Source: a virus | DNA: 23,115 nucleotides | Direction: 5' to 3' (one strand) | Virus record (IMG/VR): IMGVR_UViG_3300035180_001115 | Location: 1-23,115 of that record | In this document: piece after piece, positions 7,219 through 13,087 of the stretch | Layout of the letters: each line of letters begins with the position of its first letter | How positions within the stretch are numbered: position 1 is the stretch's first letter | The notes under the pieces: model-generated | Database searches by the model: none | Told to the model about the DNA's origin: nothing | Seen by the model: the letters and a program-made list of their open reading frames with translations, nothing else | Made by a program: the position numbers and the translations under genes

Positions 7219-7499
7219 GGGTGACCAACCTGACCAACCTCAAATCTGAGGTCGGTCGGGGAAATCGCATTGAAAAATAAGGAACTGACCAACCTGACCA
7301 ACCTGACCAACCTAAAGTCAGAAAAGGTTGTCAGGTTCGGATTATCGTCACCCTGGAGATTGGGAATTGGATGCTCCATGAAATTCCCCCTACGTGCGCG
7401 AGGCAAAAGGTTGGTCAGGTTGGTCAGATTCAACGCCCATGCGGCCCGAGGTCGGTCGGGCAGGTTGGTCAGAGGTTGGTCAGGTCGGTCAGGTGGCAC
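7215..7499 (-). CDS. Small ORF spanning the iteron array (uncertain)
   Basis: A 94-residue frame crosses the whole repeat array. It begins GTG at 7499 with GGAGGT 6 nt upstream, overlaps the primase stop by 11 nt, and ends by ATGA overlap with the VRR-NUC start. The product is low complexity where it crosses repeats (PDRPDQPLTNL, LTNLTNL, FRLVRLVRLV, VGQVGHP) because the 9-bp unit is a multiple of three and contains no stop in this frame. It could be translated mainly to couple VRR-NUC to the primase, or it may be an accidental open frame over an origin. No family is recognised. Confidence 0.4.
   Translation of the reverse strand: MPPDRPDQPLTNLPDRPRAAWALNLTNLTNLLPRARRGNFMEHPIPNLQGDDNPNLTTFSDFRLVRLVRLVSSLFFNAISPTDLRFEVGQVGHP
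7222..7491 (-). repeat. Two opposing clusters of 9-bp iterons; candidate replication origin
   Basis: TGACCAACC occurs exactly at 7222, 7231, 7286, 7295 and 7304. Its complement GGTTGGTCA occurs exactly at 7409, 7418, 7463 and 7474, with variants at 7326 (one base missing) and 7483 (GGTCGGTCA). A 13-bp repeat GAGGTCGGTCGGG occurs at 7248 and 7448, exactly 200 bp apart. The left cluster is direct, the right cluster inverted, and the middle (about 7261-7390) contains the most AT-rich pieces. It lies directly after the primase-helicase gene. Iterons plus an AT-rich segment next to the replication protein is the classic layout of an initiator-dependent origin; function here is inferred. Confidence 0.8.
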
Positions 7500-9786
7500 G
7501 GCACCACCTCCGCTCGCGGGCCTCGCCCACCCGTACCTGCTTCCACCCCTTGGCCTTGAGTAGGGCTGCCAGCTTCATGGAGGCGCCCTTGGTCTGCTGG
7601 GCAACGGGCAAGCCCATGAGGGTCATCAGCTCACCGATGGGGATACCTTCCGCCAGGGATTTCCCGTCCTTCATGTAGGCGGCCGCAGCCAATTCCACCA
7701 TGTGGTCCCATGGGTCCTCGGCAGCGAAGTCCTCGGCCTGGACCTCGCGGCGGGTGTCCATGGACGACTCGAGCCAGTGGTCCATACCGGCTCGCTCCAG
7801 GTTGAGGGCTTCCGCCCACAACTGGTCCCGCCATTCGCGGAGGCGGGAAACATTGACGGTGTCCATGACCCGTATTGGCCAGAACCGGCGGGAGCCGGTG
7901 GCGTCAGTCAGGAACTGGTCCCGGTTCGTGGTGCCCACGATGACGCAGGACCGCGGGTATATGGCCGCGGAGGCGGCGTAGGGCGCCCGGAATATGTCCC
8001 GACGGGAAGAGAGGAAGGCCTTGACCTTCTCCTGGGACTGGACGCTGGTCAGATGGTCTATCTCCCCCAGCTCTGTGATCCACGACTGGTGCAAGACCAG
8101 GTAGCCGTCCTTGTTCGTCAGGTCTATCGGGCTGTCGCCGAACCACTCGCCAGCGAGCTCAGCGAAGAAGGTGGACTTGAGGAAGCCCTGGGGCCCGGAC
8201 AGGACCAGGGTCGTGTCCAGCTTGCACCCGGGATGGAGCACCCGGCGGACCGCGCCCACGGCCCAGCGCACCAGGTACTGGGCGTTCAGGTCGTGGGGCT
8301 CGGCGTGGAGAACGACGTCGGGCACCTGGCGCAGCCGCTCCTGGCCGTCCCAGGGGGGCAACGCCTCGAGGTAGCGCCGGACCGGGTGTATGGGGTTCTG
8401 GCTGCACTGGGCCAGCAGCTTGGCCCGGACCTCATCCCTCCCGAAGTTCAGGCCGTAGGTGTCCTGCACCCACTCCTGGACCTCATCCACGAAGTGGTCG
8501 CGCTTGGGCTGGGCGTCGTGGCAGATGTCCCGGCTCATCTCATTGAGGGAGAGCCGGGCGCCCCACTGCGGGTCGAAGCGGAGGATCTTGGCGAGGTTGG
8601 CCGGCACCTTGAGAGGGGCGCCGTCCTTGCCCAGGTGAAGGCGCTGCCAGACAGGCGTGTGTTCCTCGCGCCCCACGGCGGGGGGCAGGGCCCCGTCCTC
8701 CTCATCCTCACCGGCCTCCTGCTTCGGGCGGTAGGCCTGAGCGTGGGAGCCCACCAGGGGCTTGCCGGCGGCTTCGCAGATGTCCTGGAGCCCGAGGTGC
8801 ACGTGCCCGGAGTGCGCGCACTTGAAGGACGGCCAGTCCCCCGGGGTCTGTATAACCACGGCGCTGTCATCGTCCAGGGCGTGGGTGTGCTCCGAGGCCC
8901 AGGGGCAGTGACACCGGAACTTGTAGCCTCCGCGGAAGGGCTGGGCCTTGCCCACTTTCACCCCCATGGACGCCAGCAGACCGGCCAGGTCTAGGGTTTT
9001 GAACTCCACGCGGAAGTTCCGCCACCAGTCCCGGCCCGTGCGGGGGTCGATCTTGGGGCGGGGCTTGAGCCAGGCGGGAGGCTCGGGGTCCTTGACCTCG
9101 ACGTTGGGCAGCGCGGCCTCGGGGATCGCCAAGTGCTTGCCCTTGAGCTCCCAGACCTTCACGGAGGAGGGGTCCGGGGCGCATGGCAGGAAGTTGAGCC
9201 GGGCCACGTCACGCAGAACGGGGATGTCGATCGCCCGGGACTCCTTCCATGGCAGGAAGCCCAGGTGGTCCATGGCCCATTCCGTGGCCTCGGTCCAGTA
9301 GGCCGGACTGATGGGGGCCTGCAAGGGGATCACAACGCGGAACTTGGCCAGCTGGGCGCTGTGGCTCCAGGTCGTGTAGACCACGGCCGCCAGCCCCCGG
9401 GCCTTGATTGCCTCGATCACCTGCTCGGGCTGGGCGGGCTCAGCGATGGGCACCTTGCGCGTCTTGGGCCTACCGCTCTTGTGGTTCTCACCGGGGATGG
9501 GTTCCTCGATGCAGTTGTCGAAGTCGAAGACCAGGAGGTGAATGGACTCGGCGTTGTCGCAGGCTCGGGACGTGCCGTCGAAGAAGGCCGTTCCCGAGAA
9601 CGCGGGGACCGCCTTCTTGGCGTCGGCGGGGTCCTTGCGCTTCGGGGCCCGGGTGACGGTGGTCAGGACCTCCACCAGTTCCGGCCAGGTCCCGTTGTGC
9701 CTGTCCGGCTGGTTGTCCTTGGCCCCGGCGAACTGGGACCAGGACAGCACCCGCTGGAAGGGCTGGAGGGCTGCGGCGGCACTCAT
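7489..9786 (-). CDS. Primase-helicase: AEP primase, zinc site and VirE-type helicase
   Basis: This 765-residue replication protein has three parts. Residues about 60-220 resemble an archaeo-eukaryotic primase: HLLVFDFDN (D88, D90) and YTTWSH (H142). A putative zinc site follows: RCHCPW (C292, C294) and FKCAHSGH (C323, H326, H328). The C-terminal third is a virulence-associated E (PF05272-type) P-loop ATPase: Walker A GPQGFLKST (531-539), Walker B SWITELGEID (about 568-577) and the arginine-finger motif TGSRRFWP (630-637). Such proteins prime and unwind phage or satellite origins. It is preceded by a 12-aa leader ORF with ATGA overlap and followed by the iteron array, its likely target. Confidence 0.92.
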   Translation of the reverse strand: MSAAAALQPFQRVLSWSQFAGAKDNQPDRHNGTWPELVEVLTTVTRAPKRKDPADAKKAVPAFSGTAFFDGTSRACDNAESIHLLVFDFDNCIEEPIPGENHKSGRPKTRKVPIAEPAQPEQVIEAIKARGLAAVVYTTWSHSAQLAKFRVVIPLQAPISPAYWTEATEWAMDHLGFLPWKESRAIDIPVLRDVARLNFLPCAPDPSSVKVWELKGKHLAIPEAALPNVEVKDPEPPAWLKPRPKIDPRTGRDWWRNFRVEFKTLDLAGLLASMGVKVGKAQPFRGGYKFRCHCPWASEHTHALDDDSAVVIQTPGDWPSFKCAHSGHVHLGLQDICEAAGKPLVGSHAQAYRPKQEAGEDEEDGALPPAVGREEHTPVWQRLHLGKDGAPLKVPANLAKILRFDPQWGARLSLNEMSRDICHDAQPKRDHFVDEVQEWVQDTYGLNFGRDEVRAKLLAQCSQNPIHPVRRYLEALPPWDGQERLRQVPDVVLHAEPHDLNAQYLVRWAVGAVRRVLHPGCKLDTTLVLSGPQGFLKSTFFAELAGEWFGDSPIDLTNKDGYLVLHQSWITELGEIDHLTSVQSQEKVKAFLSSRRDIFRAPYAASAAIYPRSCVIVGTTNRDQFLTDATGSRRFWPIRVMDTVNVSRLREWRDQLWAEALNLERAGMDHWLESSMDTRREVQAEDFAAEDPWDHMVELAAAAYMKDGKSLAEGIPIGELMTLMGLPVAQQTKGASMKLAALLKAKGWKQVRVGEARERRWCRAT

Positions 9787-9821
9787 TGCGTTCCTGCCGG
9801 CCGTGTCTGATACTGGTTCAT
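9783..9821 (-). CDS. 12-aa leader ORF coupled to the primase
   Basis: The frame MNQYQTRPAGTQ has AAGGAG 6 nt before its ATG, a better SD than the primase itself, and its TGA overlaps the primase ATG as ATGA. It probably works as a translational-coupling leader rather than as a functional peptide. Confidence 0.5.
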   Translation of the reverse strand: MNQYQTRPAGTQ

Positions 9822-9847
9822 GCTCGACTCCTTACTAGTCGGGTTGT

Positions 9848-10348
9848 TCACGAGGCCAGCCCGCCACGGCTGGCCTTTTCACTGTTGGAATTCAGCAGTT
9901 CATCAATCAGCGCCCGCATCCCTAGCAGCTCGGGGCGCAGCTCGCGCAGCTCGTGTTCCGTGATCTCCACGCCGCCCTCGGAGTCCGGAGCCATGGCCTG
10001 GATCAGGTGGGCGATCGCCACGCCGCTCTTGCGGGACAGCAGGGAGGCCAGGACCGTGTGGGTCCGGGCGTGGCGGGTGTCGTGGCCCGGCCGCATCGCG
10101 GCCAGGGCATCCCAGAGGATGGAATTCCCCGTGGCCCGCTCGAGGGCCGGGTAGAGGTGGGCCGGTAGCATGTCGGGGTCGTCCGGGTTGCGGTATTTGG
10201 ACAACTGGCCGGGGCTGCACTTCAGGGCGTATTCCGCGACCCACGAGGCGGCGATCCCGTCCTCCCGCTTCGCCAGGTCCAGGGATTCCCCCAACGCCTC
10301 GGAAAGGGCAACGGCTTGCGGGTGGAGTTGCCTGGATTTGCACATCAT
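9848..10348 (-). CDS. CII/CP76-like phage regulatory protein
   Basis: This 166-residue protein resembles the phage CII-like/CP76 regulator group. A helical N-terminus is followed by SPGQLSKYRNPDDPDMLPAH and LYPALERATGNSILWDALAA (about 45-90), the characteristic HTH with 'N-P-D-D-P' and 'ATGN' elements. It ends in helices with ELRPELLGMRALIDELLN. In other phages such proteins decide lysis or lysogeny, or activate early genes. Here it lies between the Cro-like gene and the primase, on the same strand, as the second gene of the lytic operon. The SD is weak; ATG at 10348 or the next codon are equally possible. Confidence 0.75.
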   Translation of the reverse strand: MMCKSRQLHPQAVALSEALGESLDLAKREDGIAASWVAEYALKCSPGQLSKYRNPDDPDMLPAHLYPALERATGNSILWDALAAMRPGHDTRHARTHTVLASLLSRKSGVAIAHLIQAMAPDSEGGVEITEHELRELRPELLGMRALIDELLNSNSEKASRGGLAS

Positions 10349-10357
10349 GCTTTACCC

Positions 10358-10501
10358 ATGAAGGTGATCCCCGAACTGATCCCGCTCGAAGCCCAGGCGA
10401 TGTTTGCGCCCACGCCAGAGTGGGAGGCGGCGGCCAGACAGACGCTGGCGGTGGAGAGGGCCCGTCCTCATGCGGCGGCGGGGGGGGAGGAGGAGGAATG
10501 A
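10358..10501 (+). CDS. Small acidic ORF in the regulator gap (doubtful)
   Basis: A 47-residue frame, MKVIPELIPLEAQAMFAPTP then EWEAAARQTLAVERA and an EEEE tail, lies in the 119-nt gap between the CII-like and Cro-like genes but on the opposite strand. It overlaps the 3' end of the Cro-like gene by 34 nt. No SD is visible. The non-low-complexity first half looks protein-like, so it is kept at low confidence. Confidence 0.25.
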   Translation: MKVIPELIPLEAQAMFAPTPEWEAAARQTLAVERARPHAAAGGEEEE

Positions 10502-10695
10502 TCAGGGAGACCCATCAACACGGCCGCCTTGAGCGCGCCCTTCGAGGCGGCTTCCAGGCGAAGTGCAAGGGGAAGGCGAGGCTTGATCTTCCCGGAAAGA
10601 ATCCGGCTCATGTGCCCATCACCGATCCCAACCTTCCTAGCGAGGGACCTTTGCGTCAGGCCAGCGGCCCGAAGGGAGTCTTGGAGAACGCTCAT
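10468..10695 (-). CDS. Cro-like HTH (XRE) repressor
   Basis: This 75-residue protein is almost entirely one Cro/CI-type helix-turn-helix: LQDSLRAAGLTQRSLARKVG then IGDGHMSRILSGKIKPRLPL and ALRLEAASKG. The ATG at 10695 is chosen over a longer frame because GAGGG lies just upstream and the extension would read through the operator. It is divergent from the CI-like gene and is the first gene of the leftward operon, so it most likely acts as Cro, shutting off the repressor promoter and tuning early lytic transcription. An operator (10705-10722) lies in its promoter. Confidence 0.82.
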   Translation of the reverse strand: MSVLQDSLRAAGLTQRSLARKVGIGDGHMSRILSGKIKPRLPLALRLEAASKGALKAAVLMGLPDHSSSSPPAAA

Positions 10696-10702
10696 GGCCC
10701 TC

Positions 10703-10731
10703 AGTTTGCAGCGCCAATGCAACCAAGTCAA
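10703..10731 (-). promoter_or_regulatory. Leftward (cro) promoter with operator O1
   Basis: On the minus strand, TTGACT (10731-10726) and CAAACT (10708-10703) are 17 nt apart. The -35 is good and the -10 is weak. Within the spacer and -10 lies the symmetric operator TTTGCA-GCGCCA-ATGCAA (plus strand 10705-10722). A repressor bound there would block RNA polymerase directly. Confidence 0.6.
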
Positions 10732-10735
10732 GGTG

Positions 10736-10756
10736 GTGCAAGCGTGAAATTTGCAC
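10736..10756 (+). promoter_or_regulatory. Second operator-like inverted repeat O2
   Basis: GTGCAA (10736-10741) and TTGCAC (10751-10756) form an inverted repeat with a 9-nt centre and the same TTGCA/TGCAA half-sites as O1. It lies 13 nt from O1, immediately before the CI-like coding region, so it could mediate repressor autoregulation. The wider spacing makes it a weaker match. Confidence 0.45.
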
Positions 10757-10776
10757 CCATGCGGCAAGATCTAGCC

Positions 10777-11190
10777 ATGGCGAAGCACTGGATCTACAGC
10801 GAGGCGTTTGATCGTCGCTACCGGGAGTTCAGGGAGCGCACTGGTGCGTCGAATGAGGACGTGGCCCGAGCACTCGGCAAGTCTGAGGGGACCATCAACT
10901 CCTACCGCAGGAAGCACGACGCCATCACCCCCGACCCCGAAACGCTGCTCAAGGCGGCCGAACTGTTCGGGTGCAACATATTCGAGTTCATGCCCGACTA
11001 TCGCGCCATCCAGGCCGTAAGAATCGGTGTCGCCGAATTGACGGATCTTGATATTTACAGGATCTCGGAGTCAGCGCGGATGCTTACCGATCCCGGCTCT
11101 ACACAAGAAGAGCGGGACATGATGGTCCAGGGGTTACGAGAGCTCCAGGACAAAATTGCCCGTCTCAAGCGGTCTAGATCAACTACCTGA
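10777..11190 (+). CDS. CI-like HTH repressor
   Basis: From the ATG at 10777 the product has 137 residues: an XRE-type HTH (YREFRERTGASNEDVARALG then KSEGTINSYRRKHDAITPDP, about 10-50), a short linker (AAELFGCNIFEFMPDYRAI), then a helical C-terminal part ending in a coiled coil (DMMVQGLRELQDKIARLKR). There is no peptidase domain, so it is not a LexA-type, self-cleaving CI. It is divergent from the Cro-like gene with operators between them, the standard place for the lysogeny repressor. Start alternatives are ATG 10759 and GTG 10744; the GTG has AAGGTGG about 7 nt upstream. Confidence 0.78.
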   Translation: MAKHWIYSEAFDRRYREFRERTGASNEDVARALGKSEGTINSYRRKHDAITPDPETLLKAAELFGCNIFEFMPDYRAIQAVRIGVAELTDLDIYRISESARMLTDPGSTQEERDMMVQGLRELQDKIARLKRSRSTT

Positions 11191-11250
11191 AGGTTGTTTG
11201 GTCAACACCTGTCCATTATTTTTCTGGTAGCCTCTTTGCCCGGAGGCGTG

Positions 11251-11469
11251 ATGCAGACCAGTGATCCCGCATTTTCCCATGCCCTTGAGCTTAAAGCCGC
11301 GCTTTACGGGCTTGCCCTGGTCCCCTGCGACCTGGCGCGGCCTGCTGTGTCTACCACGCCCTCCGGCTTTCCTATCCTCTTCCTTCCCCGCGCCTTTGAG
11401 GCGAAAGCCTGGGCCCACCTAGTGGACGAACAGATCAACGCAATCAAATCCAAGAGAGGTGCAGCATGA
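11251..11469 (+). CDS. Small protein of unknown function downstream of repressor
   Basis: The 72-residue product (MQTSDPAFSHALELKAALYG ...) is chosen from ATG 11251 because GGAGG lies 5 nt upstream; a longer frame begins at 11194. It contains a VPCDLARPAVSTTPSG segment and ends with AWAHLVDEQINAIKSKRGAA. No domain is recognised and no membrane segment is evident. It overlaps the lipoprotein start by ATGA, so the two are co-translated. Placement between repressor and lipoprotein suggests expression during lysogeny. Confidence 0.6.
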   Translation: MQTSDPAFSHALELKAALYGLALVPCDLARPAVSTTPSGFPILFLPRAFEAKAWAHLVDEQINAIKSKRGAA

Positions 11470-11834
11470 AGCGATTCTTCCCGGCGCTGGCTCTGGTGGC
11501 CTTGGTGGGGTGCACATCCCCCGTCACTGACCCAGCCATGATTGAGTCGTGTGGGCCCAAGCCGAGTCAACAGATAGCCGAGGCTGTCGCGGCCAAGGCT
11601 GTATCCCTCATGCGCCTCAAGGACCCCGAATCTGCGCGGATCACCGAAGTGACTGTGGAGTCCCCCATGGTCTGGAAAGGTGATCCCGGAGGCCCCTGGG
11701 TCGGCTGGCAGATCGGGTTCTACCTGAACGCCAAGAACTCATTTGGTGGCTACGTGGGGCCGCAGCGCATCATCGTCCTGCTCCGGAAAGACGGTACGTT
11801 CCGCTACCGCCCCGCTGACGCCTGGCACCCCTGA
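11466..11834 (+). CDS. Phage-encoded lipoprotein (candidate conversion or exclusion protein)
   Basis: This 122-residue protein has a textbook lipoprotein signal: MKRFFPALALVALVGC with lipobox LVGC, C16 being the lipidated residue. The mature part has a helix (IAEAVAAKAVSLMRLKDPES), then alternating strands (ARITEVTVESPMVW, VGWQIGFYLNAKNSFGGYVG, QRIIVLLRKDGTFRYRP), a compact globular fold. It shares an operon with the CI-like gene and is followed by a terminator, so it is likely made in lysogens. Phage lipoproteins in this position often block superinfection; that role here is inferred. Confidence 0.75.
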   Translation: MKRFFPALALVALVGCTSPVTDPAMIESCGPKPSQQIAEAVAAKAVSLMRLKDPESARITEVTVESPMVWKGDPGGPWVGWQIGFYLNAKNSFGGYVGPQRIIVLLRKDGTFRYRPADAWHP

Positions 11835-11858
11835 TTTATCCCTCCACACCCTGTGTCC

Positions 11859-11881
11859 AGCCCCGCCCCGGCGGGGCTTTT
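11859..11881 (+). terminator. Rho-independent terminator of the repressor/lipoprotein unit
   Basis: AGCCCCGC-CCCG-GCGGGGC followed by TTTT, a perfect 7-bp GC stem with a 4-nt loop. It lies 25 nt after the lipoprotein stop codon and separates the lysogeny unit from the rightward early operon. Confidence 0.85.
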
Positions 11882-11888
11882 CCATGCC

Positions 11889-11911
11889 CTCAAAAAAATT
11901 TTGAGATTTTT
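11889..11911. terminator. AT-rich hairpin with T-run, possible second terminator or promoter-proximal element
   Basis: CTCAAAA-AAA-TTTTGAG followed by ATTTTT forms a 7-bp AT-rich stem. It is weaker than the terminator just upstream. The same AT-rich stretch could instead help open, or act as an UP-like element for, the promoter at 11925-11952. Confidence 0.35.
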
Positions 11912-11924
11912 CTTGCCGTGGGGG

Positions 11925-11952
11925 TTGCATCTTTGCAGTTTCGATGCAAACT
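11925..11952 (+). promoter_or_regulatory. Rightward early promoter with operator O3
   Basis: TTGCAT (11925-11930) and CAAACT (11947-11952) are 16 nt apart and embed TTTGCA-GTTTCG-ATGCAA (11932-11949), the same 6-6-6 operator as O1. The -10 hexamer is identical to that of the cro promoter and likewise overlaps the operator's right half. It would drive the operon from the leader ORF through the integrase. Confidence 0.55.
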
Positions 11953-12001
11953 GGTCCTGTCGCACTTCTCATCCCCCCCCCCAATCGGAAGGAGAATGTC
12001 T

Positions 12002-12079
12002 ATGCCGAAAATCGTGAAGTTCCAGCCGCCGAAGCCCTCCGGCCCCAAGGCCCCCGCGCCGATTCGGGTGGCGGCATGA
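12002..12079 (+). CDS. 25-aa Pro/Lys-rich leader ORF
   Basis: The frame starts MPKIVKFQPPKPSGPKAPAP and ends IRVAA. AAGGAG lies 8 nt before the ATG, the strongest SD in this stretch, and the TGA overlaps the pentapeptide ATG (GCATGA). It is the first gene after the rightward promoter. It may be a true small basic protein or only a coupling leader. Confidence 0.6.
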   Translation: MPKIVKFQPPKPSGPKAPAPIRVAA

Positions 12080-12786
12080 CCCCCTCCACCATCTCCGTGA
12101 CACCCCACGCCGGTGCGGACCTCGCAGGCGCAAAACTCGTCAGGGCGGACCTGTATGGGACGGACCTATCTGGGGCAGATCTCTCCAGAGCGGATCTCTC
12201 CGGTGCAGACCTCGCCGAGGCAGATCTCGCCGGTGCTGACCTCTCCAAGGCAAACATCGCCGGAGCGAACCTCCACGGCTCAGACATCTGCGGTGCGAAC
12301 CTTGTCCGAGCGAACCTCGCCGTGACAAACCTCGCCGAAGCGAACCTCTCCGGTGCAAAGCTCGTCAGGGCGGACCTGTACGGTGCGGATCTCTCCGGGG
12401 CAGACCTCTCCGGGGCGTACCTCTACGAAGCAAACCTCGCCGAGGCGGATCTCGCCGGTGCAAATCTCGCCGGTGCGGACCTCGCCAGGGCGAAACTCTA
12501 CGGGGCGAGATACGGCGACCTGAAGCTAGCCGCAGTCGTGGTCATGACGGGCCTCTACAGGTACCAGTGCTGGGCCGCGGTCACCACTGACGGCGTCCCC
12601 TACGTGCGCATGGGGTGTTTCTGGCATTCCGTTGACGAGTGGGATGCCATCGGAATCCGAACGAGCAACACTTCCGAGTTCCCCGATGACGGCAGCGCGG
12701 AATCTGAGGAGCGTGCGGCGGCCTTTGAGCTTACGAGGGCCAAGGCACTCCGTATGGCTGAGGCACACAAGAAGGAGGTGTCATGA
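12076..12786 (+). CDS. Pentapeptide-repeat protein with conserved C-terminal domain
   Basis: This 236-residue protein has an 11-residue N-terminus, then about 26 uninterrupted pentapeptides of the A(D/N)LxG type (about 12-141; for example AGADL, VRADL, YGADL), predicted to form a right-handed quadrilateral beta-helix. Residues about 142-236 are a separate domain with YRYQCWAAVTTDGVPYVRMG, CFWHSVDEW and SEFPDDGS, which I recall in other phage pentapeptide proteins. Pentapeptide helices can mimic DNA (gyrase protection by Qnr/MfpA), so a role against host topoisomerase or nucleases is possible but not shown. The ATG at 12076 is preferred to 11944, which lies inside the operator. It is first in the early operon. 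Confidence 0.85.
   Translation: MTPSTISVTPHAGADLAGAKLVRADLYGTDLSGADLSRADLSGADLAEADLAGADLSKANIAGANLHGSDICGANLVRANLAVTNLAEANLSGAKLVRADLYGADLSGADLSGAYLYEANLAEADLAGANLAGADLARAKLYGARYGDLKLAAVVVMTGLYRYQCWAAVTTDGVPYVRMGCFWHSVDEWDAIGIRTSNTSEFPDDGSAESEERAAAFELTRAKALRMAEAHKKEVS
12130..12380 (+). repeat. Internal DNA duplication in the pentapeptide gene
   Basis: A 26-nt block at 12130-12155 recurs at 12355-12380 with one mismatch, including the exact 20-mer CTCGTCAGGGCGGACCTGTA. The offset is 225 bp, exactly 15 pentapeptides, and the following codons (YG-DLSGADLS) also match. This suggests expansion by in-frame duplication. Confidence 0.7.
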
Positions 12787-12862
12787 CCCCCTCCACGGAA
12801 GACGTTGCTCGCACCACCGCCGTCGGCATCTTCGCGGAAATGACCGCCTCGCCGCGTGGGAG

Positions 12863-13087
12863 ATGGCCCGGCAGAAGGCCGCCGAGCTCTACCACGCCAT
12901 GGACACCGTGTGCGTCCAGATCCAGACCCGCCACGGCAACCGGCCCTCCGAAGTGCCCATGACCACGCGGATCTTCCTCGACCGGCTGCCGGGCTTCCGT
13001 GAGGCCGTGCTGGAGCCGGAGACCGAAGCCATCGAAAACGCCCATGTCTGCCCGGTGTTCGCCCCGGCGATGCGGAGGCCCGCATGA
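12863..13087 (+). CDS. Small early protein of unknown function, possibly N-terminally frameshifted
   Basis: From ATG 12863 the frame gives 74 residues (MARQKAAELYHAMDTVCVQI ...) ending by ATGA overlap with the Gp157 gene. Coding character clearly extends upstream in this frame (NDRLAAWE) but there is no start codon there. In another frame, ATG 12783 gives a convincing N-terminus (MTPSTEDVARTTAVGIFAEM) that runs into nonsense just where this frame becomes good (about 12835-12845). The gene may therefore be a frameshifted, once ~100-residue protein. No family is recognised. Confidence 0.6.
   Translation: MARQKAAELYHAMDTVCVQIQTRHGNRPSEVPMTTRIFLDRLPGFREAVLEPETEAIENAHVCPVFAPAMRRPA

Noticed and set aside
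7222-7491. CRISPR array
   Set aside because: Repeats are 9 bp, partly contiguous and in both orientations, with no regular spacers and no cas genes.
7702-8994. 430-codon plus-strand frame
   Set aside because: Shadow of the primase-helicase gene; Gly/Val/Leu-rich antisense product without domains.
10498-10776. Extended N-terminus for the CI-like gene from ATG 10498, which has a very strong SD (GGAGGAGG)
   Set aside because: It would run antisense through the whole Cro-like gene and through both operators; the extension has no protein-like features.
12632-12862. Longer start for the 12863-13087 gene inside the pentapeptide coding region
   Set aside because: The upstream part is an out-of-frame reading of the pentapeptide C-terminal domain; only the part from about 12837 onward looks coding.
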